The position numbers and the translations under genes are program-made. This document shows, piece after piece, positions 26,089-35,003 of a stretch of DNA of 64,000 bases. The DNA lies in the NCBI RefSeq assembly GCF_000970285.1, contig NZ_CP009516.1:3079036-3143035 (forward strand), given 5' to 3'. Under the pieces are notes generated by a model. The model was not told where the DNA came from. It did no database searches and was given only the letters and a program-made list of their open reading frames with translations. Positions within the stretch are counted from its first letter, which is position 1. Each line of letters opens with the position of its first letter. The DNA is from Methanosarcina horonobensis HB-1 = JCM 15518. GTDB lineage: Archaea > Halobacteriota > Methanosarcinia > Methanosarcinales > Methanosarcinaceae.

Positions 26089-26098
26089 TTTTCGGTAG
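26089..26098 (+). repeat. Candidate right attachment repeat
   Basis: TTTTCGGTAG, identical to 9537-9546, lies where the AT-rich provirus gives way to chromosomal sequence. Short and unproven. Confidence 0.35.
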
Positions 26099-26132
26099 AA
26101 ATATATCGAAGAGCCTGTTGACCTTCTTTTTT

Positions 26133-26300
26133 TTAAAGCAAACTCATATACCTTTTTGAGAGAACAAGGAGAATAAACAAATTCCAGACTGCAAGCACCG
26201 CAAACACAGTCAGGTCAGCATATACTAACCCTACGGGAATCTGAAACAAAGCCTGTATGACATTTTGTATATCTTTTAGATATAAGGCTTTTTGAATTTA
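26133..26300 (-). pseudogene. Relic of a membrane protein C-terminus (ABC-2 permease-like)
   Basis: Reading the minus strand, about 52 codons encode an unbroken C-terminal segment with ALYLKDIQNVIQALFQIP, then a hydrophobic helix ending in FILLVLSKRYMSLL and a stop. The arrangement resembles the last membrane helix and tail of multidrug ABC-2 permeases. A stop codon interrupts the frame upstream and no start follows, so only the gene's end remains. It lies directly beside the provirus right end. Confidence 0.45.
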
Positions 26301-26336
26301 CCGTAGTTCCTGATAAACCGAGTTCACTGATATATT

Positions 26337-26378
26337 ATATAAGAAGTACTTACTCTCATATAAGAAGTACTTACTCTC
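26337..26378. repeat. Perfect 21-bp tandem duplication upstream of cam
   Basis: The unit begins ATATAAGAAGTACTTACTCT and is repeated exactly once, head to tail. Each copy contains the palindrome AAGTACTT. It lies 110-150 bases before the carbonic anhydrase start and could be a duplicated operator. Confidence 0.75.
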
Positions 26379-26443
26379 GGTTTTCCAATCAAAATAAATT
26401 TACTTTTATTTTTTTATCTTTTTTCAAATAAAAATGAAAACGC

Positions 26444-26452
26444 CTATATAAT
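26444..26452 (+). promoter_or_regulatory. TATA box of cam
   Basis: CTATATAAT about 35-40 bases before the ATG; GGAGGA follows as the ribosome site (26476-26481). Confidence 0.5.
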
Positions 26453-26485
26453 TTCTAATCTTCCCAGTGTTACTGGAGGACTTCT

Positions 26486-27229
26486 ATGAAATTTAACAGG
26501 GTTTTTATGGTTCTTCTTCTATCCCTGGCACTTACCCTTGCAGGAAGCGGGTGTGTCTCGGAAAGCGAAGGAGCACAAGAAAATGACAATATAGAAGCAG
26601 ATGCTGAGAGCGAGGTATTGAACATCCGGGCGAATCCTGTGACTCCCTGGAATCCCGAACCAACCGAACCGGTTATTGACTCGACCGCTTACATTCACCC
26701 TCAGGCATCAGTGATAGGGAGTGTGACAATAGGCGCTCGTGTAATGGTCTCCCCAATGGCTTCGGTCCGGAGCGACGAAGGTATGCCAATCTTTGTAGGG
26801 GATGATAGTAACATCCAGGACGGTGTTGTACTCCACGCCCTTGAGACGATTGACGAGGAAGGCGAATCTGTGGAGAAAAACCTGGTTGAGGTTGACGGGA
26901 AAAAGTATGCAGTCTATGTTGGAGAAAGAGTTTCTCTTGCTCACCAGTCACAGGTTCACGGCCCTGCCTATGTCGGAAACGACACATTCATCGGAATGCA
27001 GGCTCTCGTTTTTAAGGCTAAAGTAGGAAATAACTGCGTACTTGAACCAACATCGGCAGCAATTGGTGTAACAATCCCTGACGGCAGATATGTCCCTGCA
27101 GGCACTGTAATTACTTCTCAGGTTGAAGCCGATAAACTGCCCAAAGTTACTGACGATTACGCATACAGGCATACAAACGAAGGCGTAGTATACGTAAACA
27201 CAAACCTTGCTGAAGGATATAACGCATAA
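26486..27229 (+). CDS. cam: Gamma-class carbonic anhydrase, exported
   Basis: Hydrates CO2 to bicarbonate, thought to help remove CO2 outside the cell during growth on acetate. 247 residues: a signal peptide with a lipobox-like LAGSGC, a short acidic linker, then the left-handed beta-helix with hexapeptide repeats (VIGSVTIGARVMVSPMASVRSDEG). The zinc-binding histidines are visible in HALE and in HQSQVHGP, and the catalytic-site Arg and Glu in ASVRSDEG. The protein matches Cam of Methanosarcina thermophila in organisation. A promoter and strong ribosome site precede it. Confidence 0.95.
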   Translation: MKFNRVFMVLLLSLALTLAGSGCVSESEGAQENDNIEADAESEVLNIRANPVTPWNPEPTEPVIDSTAYIHPQASVIGSVTIGARVMVSPMASVRSDEGMPIFVGDDSNIQDGVVLHALETIDEEGESVEKNLVEVDGKKYAVYVGERVSLAHQSQVHGPAYVGNDTFIGMQALVFKAKVGNNCVLEPTSAAIGVTIPDGRYVPAGTVITSQVEADKLPKVTDDYAYRHTNEGVVYVNTNLAEGYNA

Positions 27230-27674
27230 TAACACTACTGTTAAAAGTAGAAGGTAAGCAGTTTAACAAATAACTTGATAGAAATGTACAGGCAAACAGA
27301 ATTGTACAGGAGATAAAGTCCCAGAAAATGAATTCTCTTTTAACCGAAAAAAAACCTTTAGCGAATCATTTTTTTCTGCCCGGAACTATCTGTCTTATCC
27401 TGTTTTCGGGCAAATCCTCTATTTAACCTTATTTTCTCTTCAAGAGTTCAGGATTTGTTGTTTCAAAATGTGAGAAAAGCTGGAAGATTTCATTTCTGGT
27501 ATTACGAAATTGTATCAGCTGACTAGCCGGCAATTAACAGGAATTTCAATTTGTGTTTAACTATTTCCTGAGTTCAGTTAACGAGATATAATATGGACTA
27601 ATATTTCGATATAATATATAATTCATTATTTATAATATTTAAATTAATTTTTTTTAAGTTCACGGTGAGGATTC
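27230..27674. other. Noncoding region between cam and the propeller gene
   Basis: No gene seen. AT-rich toward 27600-27660, where a TATTTATAATATTTAAATT stretch probably holds the promoter of the next gene; GGTGAGG lies just before its ATG. Confidence 0.4.
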
Positions 27675-29390
27675 ATGAGAAAAATACTCAAAGATTTATG
27701 CTTGTTAATGTTCATTGTAATTCTTATCCTGCCTGTAGAGGCAGTGCCCGGTGAACTGTCCGAGTTCGGTAACTTTACAGGAGGATCTGGATTGAATAAA
27801 ACAGAAAATGCTTCTAGAAATTATTTTGATTCAGACTCAGGTTTAATCTGTATTGACGCAGGAAAGACTGTAGAATATGGAGAAATCATTTCTTCAGATG
27901 ACCTTGTAGAAGAAATCACTTTTCTCACTGACAGTCCGGAATCGGAACTTTTTCCTGTGTGGACCGCGGATGGAGAATATATTCTGTACACTATTGAGAG
28001 AAACCAATCGGATAATCTTGAATCATATAGAATAAAAGCAGACGGAAGCGAAATAAAACGAATCGGTACTGGAGAAGGAAATCTTACCGGCTTCAGTGAT
28101 TTAAGTCTGGATGGAAGAGATCTGGTTATCATAAAGTCAATTGATTCTCAACTTGATCTTTATCTGGCAAGTCTGGAAAACGGAACAGTAATACCGGTTA
28201 CTAGTGACCCGCAGATTTCCGAAGGCTGGGGTGCATGGTGCCGCCTTGGAAAAAAGATTACCTATACACAGGAACCTGCAGGTATGCCGTCTCAGTTATG
28301 GATAGTTGACCGGGACGGAAGTAACAAAACCAGGTTGGGTACTTCAGAAAACGTGGGAATTGGAAAGGATTGGTGCCCTCTAGGGTTAAGAGTAATATAT
28401 AGTGCAAAAGACTTAAAACAAGCAGATGATCTGTGGGTAATAGATTTTTATGGTACAAATCAGACCCAATTAACGAATACATCCTATAATGAATGGAATC
28501 CCTCTTTCAGTCCTGATGGAAAATGGATTGCATATGTTTCGGATGAAGGAGGAAGCCCTGACATATGGCTCAGGGATATCGAAGGAAACTACAGAGCAAG
28601 AATTACAAACAACATTGGGAGAATTGATTCTATCCCAAGGTGGAGTCCTGACGGATCTGAAATAGTTTTTGCGGGACACAAGCCGGGGAACGATTCCAGT
28701 ATTGATTTGATAAACAGCTCAGATACTGTTTTAATAAGTGATCTGGATGCCAGTTTGATTAATGATCTGGATTTTGATCCGCTAAATGGTTCGGATATTG
28801 ACCAGACAAACAGTTCGGATATTGATCCGACAGGCAGTTCGGATAACGGTTCAATAAATGTTTTGAATACAGCTACAAACAATGATTCGGAAATTGTTAT
28901 AATAAAACTCCTGTCTGCACCTCATATCTCCCCTTACCCAAAAATTACCGGTGTTGAAGTCAATCCTCCCGAAGAACTCTTACAGGAAGGGAATGTCACA
29001 GTTTCCATAACGGTAACGAATGAGGGAGGAAACGCGAGTGAGGGAAATATCTCAGTTTCCTTCCCAGGTAAAGAGAAAATTAAAAGAGTAGAAGGGACAA
29101 GCAGTGTTGTTGGTGTTTATTCAGAAGGAAGTCTTATTCAAGGGAAAAACGGAGAGATAGCTGCGCAGTATCCGCTTGTTGAACTCACAGAATATGAATG
29201 GGGTGCCGGGCAGGAAGAAATTCTCAACGTGACAGTGGTACCGAATAATGAAACTGAGGAAATTGTATTTTTCGTACGGGCCGAGCTGAAGGATAAACGC
29301 ACGGAAACTTACAGGAGAGATCCTTTACTCTCTGCAGATGAAGACCAGCAGGGATTAGATGTCCACAAGTATCTATTGAAAGTGAGATGA
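27675..29390 (+). CDS. Secreted TolB-like beta-propeller protein with C-terminal CARDB-like domain
   Basis: 571 residues. A signal peptide (about 1-23) is followed by WD40/TolB-type repeats such as FPVWTADGEYILYTIE, NPSFSPDGKWIAYVSDEGGSPDIWL and IPRWSPDGSEIVFAG, which form propeller blades. A low-complexity Asp/Ser/Asn stretch with SSDIDPTGSSD-like repeats (about 345-405) links to a C-terminal Ig-like domain (VTVSITVTNEGGNASEGNISVSFPG). There is no C-terminal anchor, so it is probably secreted or bound to other surface proteins. The ligand is unknown. Such proteins are common in Methanosarcina. Confidence 0.8.
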   Translation: MRKILKDLCLLMFIVILILPVEAVPGELSEFGNFTGGSGLNKTENASRNYFDSDSGLICIDAGKTVEYGEIISSDDLVEEITFLTDSPESELFPVWTADGEYILYTIERNQSDNLESYRIKADGSEIKRIGTGEGNLTGFSDLSLDGRDLVIIKSIDSQLDLYLASLENGTVIPVTSDPQISEGWGAWCRLGKKITYTQEPAGMPSQLWIVDRDGSNKTRLGTSENVGIGKDWCPLGLRVIYSAKDLKQADDLWVIDFYGTNQTQLTNTSYNEWNPSFSPDGKWIAYVSDEGGSPDIWLRDIEGNYRARITNNIGRIDSIPRWSPDGSEIVFAGHKPGNDSSIDLINSSDTVLISDLDASLINDLDFDPLNGSDIDQTNSSDIDPTGSSDNGSINVLNTATNNDSEIVIIKLLSAPHISPYPKITGVEVNPPEELLQEGNVTVSITVTNEGGNASEGNISVSFPGKEKIKRVEGTSSVVGVYSEGSLIQGKNGEIAAQYPLVELTEYEWGAGQEEILNVTVVPNNETEEIVFFVRAELKDKRTETYRRDPLLSADEDQQGLDVHKYLLKVR

Positions 29391-29511
29391 GAGTTCTCCT
29401 TTTCACTTTTCTCAGTTCTCCTTTTCTCTTTCTTTTCTCCTTTATACTTTCTACTTTTTCCTTACCTTTCTTGTTCTTTCTATCTTTCTTGTTCTTTCTA
29501 TCTCCTTTAAC
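29391..29511. terminator. Pyrimidine-rich convergent terminator region
   Basis: Almost only C and T on the plus strand between two convergent genes, with a perfect 18-bp tandem repeat TTTCTTGTTCTTTCTATC (29467-29502). T-runs of this kind end archaeal transcription, so it probably terminates the propeller gene. Confidence 0.55.
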
Positions 29512-30717
29512 TCATTCGTCCAGCCCTTTTCTTCCTACAATATAGTTTGCAACCCTGAGGGCATCCCTTTCTCCGGTCTCTTTTTCAGGAGAGTCGCTCA
29601 GTTTCACTACCGGGATCCCGTTAATACTGTGGAGCTTTATTACCATATTGAGGGGGGGACTTTCCTTGAAGAATTCGGAATTATTGGTAAGGCTTGTGCC
29701 TATCCCGAAACTGCAGTTGATCTTACTTTCACAGTATTTTTTGAGCCGGATTGCGGCTTCGGCATTAAGGGCATCGCTGAAAACAATAACCTTTTTCATG
29801 GGGTCAATACCCATTTTTCTGTAATGTTCTGTCACCCTGTCCACAAAGGCGAAAGGGTCTCCACTGTCGTGTCTGACACCATCATAGATTTTTGACAACT
29901 TCAGGTCCATATCCTTAAAAAAAGCTTCAGAGCCAAAGGTATCCGTAAGGGCAATTCCAAGGTCTCCTTTGTAGACCTCCACCCAGTTTTCAAAAGCGAA
30001 ACGGTTAGCGTACCTGAGCCCGACAAGCGCAGACGTGCCCATAATCCATTCGTGCCCTACCGTACCTATGGGTTTTATCCCATACTTTTTTGCAAAATAA
30101 ACATTACTTGTCCCTGTCAGGGTTTTTATTTGCATAAGATTTTTCATTACAAGGTCATGGAGTTCAAAACTTCTCCGCCTGCGGGTCCCAAATTCTGCAA
30201 AGAGGCAGCCGTTATCCTCAAGAATCTTTCCGATTTCCAGGATTTTTTCTCCATAGGCTGCAAATACGGGTTCGAATGTTCCAGAACTTTTAGTACTTCC
30301 GCTCCACTCTTTCTCTATAGTTGTGAAGTAGAGTTCGGAAACAGCAGCCATAAGGACAATCTCCCACAAAATCGTGCTGTGCCAGGGCCCTTTTATCCGC
30401 ATGTCCAGTTCATTTTCCCTGGTAAGACAGACTTCTACCTCTTCTGGCTTGAAGCGAAAATTTTTGAGGTACTCAAGGTACATCGGCTTCAGAAAAGGAC
30501 AGTGTTCACCAAGCCAGTAATATTCGTCTTCTGTCAGTTTCAGTCCAGAGATCTCTTCATCTATGACTCGTCTGAGAGCTTCTACAAACTCTTCGGAGAA
30601 GCGCTGAGATCCCCGATTAGTAAAACGGTATTCTGCTTCTGCCTTTGGAAATAATTCCAGTACAGCCATCTGCATGGTGAACTTATAAAGGTCGTTATCG
30701 AGTATTGATTTTATCAC
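29512..30717 (-). CDS. pncB: Nicotinate phosphoribosyltransferase
   Basis: Converts nicotinate and PRPP to nicotinate mononucleotide in NAD salvage. 401 residues, close to the bacterial PncB length. Motifs: [18 protein letters not shown] at the N-terminus, [20 protein letters not shown] with the phosphorylated histidine, [10 protein letters not shown], and [10 protein letters not shown] with the following [10 protein letters not shown] phosphate loop. It is convergent with the propeller gene and has no operon partner. Confidence 0.93.
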   Translation of the reverse strand: MIKSILDNDLYKFTMQMAVLELFPKAEAEYRFTNRGSQRFSEEFVEALRRVIDEEISGLKLTEDEYYWLGEHCPFLKPMYLEYLKNFRFKPEEVEVCLTRENELDMRIKGPWHSTILWEIVLMAAVSELYFTTIEKEWSGSTKSSGTFEPVFAAYGEKILEIGKILEDNGCLFAEFGTRRRRSFELHDLVMKNLMQIKTLTGTSNVYFAKKYGIKPIGTVGHEWIMGTSALVGLRYANRFAFENWVEVYKGDLGIALTDTFGSEAFFKDMDLKLSKIYDGVRHDSGDPFAFVDRVTEHYRKMGIDPMKKVIVFSDALNAEAAIRLKKYCESKINCSFGIGTSLTNNSEFFKESPPLNMVIKLHSINGIPVVKLSDSPEKETGERDALRVANYIVGRKGLDE

Positions 30718-30970
30718 GGAAGGCCTTCCTTTAACGTTTTAGGTTGCTTCTGGCGCAACATCCGTAACTATTTCTATTTTATTGAGGCTTTTTGCTTCAG
30801 TATATAGCCCGTTTTGTTTTTAAAATTTCTGATGTAACTGCATAAAACAAGTTTTCTTTATTAAGTTCAGAATCCTCCGAATCTTTTTCCTGCCCATCTC
30901 GCCAAACAAATAATTACCGGAAAGCAGATACTTATTCATGACATTAATTTAAACAGGGGATTTTCGGGAT

Positions 30971-32155
30971 ATGAAAAGAAAACTTAAGTTCGCAACTGAA
31001 TGCGTGCATGCGGGAGAAAAACCGGATCCCGTGTTCGGGGCACACACGACTCCTATATTTCAGACTTCAACCTTTATTTTTGAAAGCGTCGAGCAAGGGG
31101 CTTCCAGGTTTGCAGGAGAGGAAGACGGATACATATATACTCGCATTCCTCCGAACACACCCACACACGCAGTCCTGACAGAAAAGTTTGCTGCACTTGA
31201 GGGAGGAGAAACAGGCCAGACCTTTGCTTCAGGCATGGCAGCAATCACCGCAGTTGTGCTTACAGCTCTCAAACAGGGAGACCATCTGATCTCAACGGAT
31301 GTAGTGTACGGCTGTACCTACAGCCTTTTTTCGGAAATTCTACCCGGGCTCGGGATAGATGTTACTTTTGTAGATACAACAGATATAGAAAACGTAAAAA
31401 AAGCTCTCAAGCCGGATACCAAAATGATTTTTCTGGAAACCCCTGCCAATCCTACCCTGAACATATGCGATATCAGGGAGATTGCCGGGCTTGCCAGAAA
31501 ACAGGGAGTCATTTGTGTTGTAGATAATACCTTTGCCACGCCTTATTTCCAGAAGCCGCTTCTGCTCGGGGCAGATATTTCCCTGAGTAGCTGTACAAAA
31601 TACATAGGCGGACATGCAGACCTGCTTGGCGGAATTGTTGTATGCAGCAAAGATTTCATGAAAAGTCTGGCAAAGGTTGTCGGATATACAGGCGGGGTCA
31701 TGGGCCTTCATGAAGCCTGGCTCTGCATAAGAGGGCTTAAAACTCTGCACATCCGGATGGAAAGACATGCTGAAAATGCGCAGAAGGTTGCGAGTTTCCT
31801 CGAATCACATCCCGGAGTAGAATGGGTAAGATATCCGGGGCTCTCAGACCATCCGCAACATGAGGCTGCAAAAAAACAGATGAGCGGGTACGGAGGCATG
31901 CTTTCATTCAGCATAAGGGGCGGGATTGAAGCAGGAAACAGGCTTATGAATAATGTCAGGCTCTGTTCCCTTGCAGTAAGCCTTGGGGCAACCGATACTC
32001 TCATCCAGCATCCCGCTTCCATGACACATGCCTGCGTTCCGAAAGAAGTGAGGGGAAAAGTAGGCATCACTGACGGACTTGTGAGATTGTCTATCGGAAT
32101 CGAAGATCCTGAGGATATAATTGCAGACCTCGAACAGGCTCTTTCAAAAGTCTAA
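30971..32155 (+). CDS. Cys/Met metabolism PLP enzyme (methionine gamma-lyase-like)
   Basis: 394 residues, fold-type I. PLP lysine is Lys210 in SSCTKYIGGHADLLGG; the phosphate-binding loop is ASGMAA; the YxR motif IYTR contacts the partner subunit's cofactor. Cys115 in VYGCTYSLF is the position of the methionine gamma-lyase cysteine, which favours that activity over cystathionine gamma-synthase or lyase, but substrate cannot be settled from sequence. GGGGATTTTCGGGAT precedes the ATG. Its likely role is sulphur amino acid breakdown or transsulphuration. Confidence 0.85.
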   Translation: MKRKLKFATECVHAGEKPDPVFGAHTTPIFQTSTFIFESVEQGASRFAGEEDGYIYTRIPPNTPTHAVLTEKFAALEGGETGQTFASGMAAITAVVLTALKQGDHLISTDVVYGCTYSLFSEILPGLGIDVTFVDTTDIENVKKALKPDTKMIFLETPANPTLNICDIREIAGLARKQGVICVVDNTFATPYFQKPLLLGADISLSSCTKYIGGHADLLGGIVVCSKDFMKSLAKVVGYTGGVMGLHEAWLCIRGLKTLHIRMERHAENAQKVASFLESHPGVEWVRYPGLSDHPQHEAAKKQMSGYGGMLSFSIRGGIEAGNRLMNNVRLCSLAVSLGATDTLIQHPASMTHACVPKEVRGKVGITDGLVRLSIGIEDPEDIIADLEQALSKV

Positions 32156-32302
32156 TGGAAGGCAAAAAAGGAATCTCACCTTGAAGATTTCACCTGTCTT
32201 ATTTTCGGAGCCAGACAAGATATATGTGCCTCCGGAATAATCTTTTGTCTGCACTTAAGCACAGGATTAAAACCGCAACAATAAAACCCGGGGGGAATTC
32301 AT

Positions 32303-32803
32303 TTGAAAGCACTCGTATTCGGAGCTGATGGTTTTGAAGATGTCGAACTTATCTACCCTTATCACCGTTTGAAAGAAGAAGGAATAACCACACACGTAGC
32401 CTCAATGAAAAAAGGACCGATAACCGGAAAACATGGGTACGAGATCAATGCTGATATCGCCTTTAAGGATGTAAATCCTGCGGATTATGATATCCTTGTA
32501 ATATCCGGAGGAAAAGGACCTGAAAAAATGAGACTCGACAAAGATGCCCTTGAGATTTCAAGGCATTTTTTCAAAGAAAATAAACCCGTTGCCTCAATCT
32601 GCCACGGTCCGCAGGTTCTTGTTTCGGCAGGCGTAATAAAAGGAAGGAAAGCTACCTGCTGGATAGGAATCAGGGATGATATAATAGCTGCAGGCGCACA
32701 ATACGAAGATAGTGAAGTTGTCGTAGATGGGAACTTTGTATCCTCAAGGAGACCTGGAGACCTTCACGCTTTTGGAAGGGAAATGATTAAACTGCTGAAG
32801 TGA
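32303..32803 (+). CDS. DJ-1/PfpI family protein
   Basis: 166 residues with TTG start following a GGGGGGA site; no better ATG exists. The nucleophile elbow ASICHGPQ supplies Cys100 and His101, and Glu12 sits in GADGFEDVE, matching the PfpI group (intracellular peptidase, glyoxalase III or deglycase activities have all been reported). The full length matches the family. It lies 150 bases after the PLP gene on the same strand. Confidence 0.9.
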   Translation: MKALVFGADGFEDVELIYPYHRLKEEGITTHVASMKKGPITGKHGYEINADIAFKDVNPADYDILVISGGKGPEKMRLDKDALEISRHFFKENKPVASICHGPQVLVSAGVIKGRKATCWIGIRDDIIAAGAQYEDSEVVVDGNFVSSRRPGDLHAFGREMIKLLK

Positions 32804-33041
32804 ACAGGAAACAAAATTTTTTTCTTCTTTTTCTTTAATCGCTTCTCTTATTTACACGTATTTAACTTTGTTCTTTAGTCTTTATTTATTAAATTTCTAT
32901 TTTTCCCGATCTATCACCAATCAATAGAACTTTTTCAAAATGTCTGAAAATCAAGTCGCACCTGTGATATTATTTCTACGAATAATGGTCTGGACTGGCA
33001 TGTCTGGACTGGCATAATCCTTCCATTTATGGTTGTAGAGT

Positions 33042-33266
33042 TCAATAATGAATAGGATTAGAACCGTACCTTGAACCTTGTTTTTTTTCCTCTTCTACTT
33101 CTATTTTATGCGATACAGTTTCGCCAGTCGGTTTTTCCTCTTCCACTTTTATTTTATGCCAACCACGCAAACCGCGACATTCTTTGCAATGAATAATGTG
33201 TTTTACAACATGAGCAAGCCCTATTATCGCCAAGATACATCCCACTATTTTTAGAAATTTATGCAT
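33042..33266 (-). CDS. Small membrane protein with repeated charged motif
   Basis: 74 residues: an N-terminal hydrophobic helix (about 5-24) with HxxKHxxHCKEC beyond it, which could bind metal, then two copies of HKI(K/E)VEEEK. The matching DNA repeats show a recent internal duplication. GGAGTGA sits eight bases before the ATG, which supports translation. No family recognised. Confidence 0.6.
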   Translation of the reverse strand: MHKFLKIVGCILAIIGLAHVVKHIIHCKECRGLRGWHKIKVEEEKPTGETVSHKIEVEEEKKQGSRYGSNPIHY

Positions 33267-33659
33267 GATTACTCACTCCAAGCTATTATTGTACCTTATC
33301 GTTTATGAAGATACGCAAACAGGTAGAAAGCCTTCACTTATACAGCAAATAAGATATGCACAAAAAGAATCAACTATGATTATTAATAATCGAAAAGCGG
33401 TTTATTGACGGAACAGCGATATTTGAAGTAAAATGACCATCAGTAGCCACAAAAAACCTTTCAAGAGTCAATGTGAATGGCTGCATTCCTTACTTGCGGC
33501 AGCAATTTATTTTATAAGTTAACCTCTTGAGCGTAGCGAAAAAGACTTCATGCTGTTTCGATTACATTGCAACTACAAGAAAAATCCATGATTTTTCTGT
33601 CCCGAAGCGGGATTGGGCGATCATTTAAATATCGAGGGTGATATGTATAACAGGATAGG
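33267..33659. other. Noncoding region upstream of rio2
   Basis: No gene seen. A CATTTAAATATC stretch near 33625 is a probable TATA box for rio2. An imperfect hairpin (CATGATTTTTCTGTCCCGAAGCGGGA) lies near 33590-33612. Confidence 0.35.
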
Positions 33660-34787
33660 ATGATCGACGAAGTGCTAAAGGTTTTCAAAAAGCTCGATGC
33701 AAAGGATTTCAGGATACTTACAGGCATCGAGACAGGGATGAAACATTTTGAGTGGGTGCCGGTAGAGGAGCTTAACAAGTACACTAAAATGCCTTTTGAC
33801 AAGCTTGAATACAGGCTGAAAAAGCTTGTGCGGGATAAGCTTGTTGTCAGAACCACCCAGCCTTACGAGGGTTTTCAGATTTACTTTGAAGGGTATGATG
33901 CCCTTGCTCTCAATGCTTTTGTAAAAAGGAAAAGTATCAGTGCCATAGGGGACGAAATCGGGGTAGGCAAAGAGTCCGTCATCTTTGAAGCAATCCGGCA
34001 GCCTGAGCTTGCAATAGGGGAACCATTTCCGGTAATAATCAAATTCCATAGGGAAGGCAGGACCAGCTTCAAGCAAATAAAAAGAGTACGTGAGCACCTC
34101 GGGGAAAGAGAACACTTTTCCTGGATTTATGCTGCCAGGCTTGCAGCCCAGAGAGAGTATGAGATCATGAGCAAGCTTTACCCTCAGGTTTCCGTTCCCA
34201 AACCCCTGGATCAGAACAGACACGCCATAGTCATGGAAATTGCAAAGGGCAGCCTGCTCTCAAAAACAAAGGTTGTTGACCCTGAATGGTACCTTGATGA
34301 GATTCTAAATCAGGCAAAAATAACCTATTCTCTCGGAGTTATTCATGCTGACTTAAGTGAGTATAATATCTTTGTATCTGAAGAAGGCGTCCAGCTCATT
34401 GACTGGCCTCAGTATGTCACTCTGGACCACCCTCACGCCGACGAAATTCTCGAAAGGGATATTTCAAATATCCTGACACACTTCTCCCGAAAATATGACA
34501 TCAAAAGGGAGCTTGGAAAAGTTCTGGAAGAAATTAAAAGTAGAGCAGAGAAAAGCTCTGTAAGTGGGGAAAAAAACTCAGAAGAGTTTGAAGAAATCTC
34601 TGAAGAAGGGAATTTTGAGACTGAAGAGTATGGAAAAGAAGAATTTGAGGCAGAAGAGTTTGAGACAGAAGAGTTTGAGACGTTTGAGACAGAGGAATTT
34701 GAAGCAGAGGAGTTTGAAGCAGAAGACCTCGAGCCGCAAGATCTCGAAAAAGCTACCCCTAAAAAAGATACTTCAGGTAAGGACTAA
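33660..34787 (+). CDS. rio2: RIO2-type atypical serine kinase/ATPase with acidic repeat tail
   Basis: Ribosome-biogenesis factor for small-subunit maturation, by family. Residues 1-90 form the Rio2-specific winged helix; the kinase core has a P-loop-like GVGKESVIFEA, the ATP lysine in VIIKFHREG, catalytic HADLSEYNI and metal-binding IDWPQYV. The core ends near residue 290. The remaining 85 residues are highly acidic, with EEFE(T/A)EEFE repeats and then a basic KKDTSGKD end. The tail is not part of the canonical fold and is built from near-identical DNA repeats. The ATG at 33660 gives the standard start. Confidence 0.92.
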   Translation: MIDEVLKVFKKLDAKDFRILTGIETGMKHFEWVPVEELNKYTKMPFDKLEYRLKKLVRDKLVVRTTQPYEGFQIYFEGYDALALNAFVKRKSISAIGDEIGVGKESVIFEAIRQPELAIGEPFPVIIKFHREGRTSFKQIKRVREHLGEREHFSWIYAARLAAQREYEIMSKLYPQVSVPKPLDQNRHAIVMEIAKGSLLSKTKVVDPEWYLDEILNQAKITYSLGVIHADLSEYNIFVSEEGVQLIDWPQYVTLDHPHADEILERDISNILTHFSRKYDIKRELGKVLEEIKSRAEKSSVSGEKNSEEFEEISEEGNFETEEYGKEEFEAEEFETEEFETFETEEFEAEEFEAEDLEPQDLEKATPKKDTSGKD

Positions 34788-35003
34788 GTTTTTCGCAGCC
34801 GAAATAAACTCTAAGAAGTTAAGATATTATATTCTTCAGCAGGATGTCACTGAGAATTTTACCCTTCTCTCACTCCAGTTTATGACTGTTTAAGAAATCC
34901 AATGGAACTGGATTTCTTGACCTATTTATCACTCTTAATTCTTTTTTACTCATATCTTTTCTCTTATTATATTCATCTATTCTGGTCAGGTCATCTCTTT
35001 CAC

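Larger units (their letters stand above)
9537..26098 (+). mobile_element. Integrated tailless virus (provirus) of Methanosarcina
   Basis: A block of about 16.5 kb, markedly more AT-rich than its surroundings, with every gene on the plus strand. It carries two tyrosine recombinases, a HerA/FtsK-like packaging ATPase, a small beta-rich capsid candidate, membrane proteins, a fibre, a glycosyltransferase, an AbrB-like regulator and a D5/SF3 primase-helicase. No terminase, portal, tail tube or tape-measure gene is present, which argues for a tailless icosahedral virus, probably with a membrane. Boundaries are inferred from the composition shift and from TTTTCGGTAG at both ends. No reading frame in it appears broken, so it could be functional. 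Confidence 0.85.

Noticed and set aside
33675-34223. 182-codon minus-strand frame
   Set aside because: Antisense to the Rio2 kinase core, whose motifs are intact on the plus strand.
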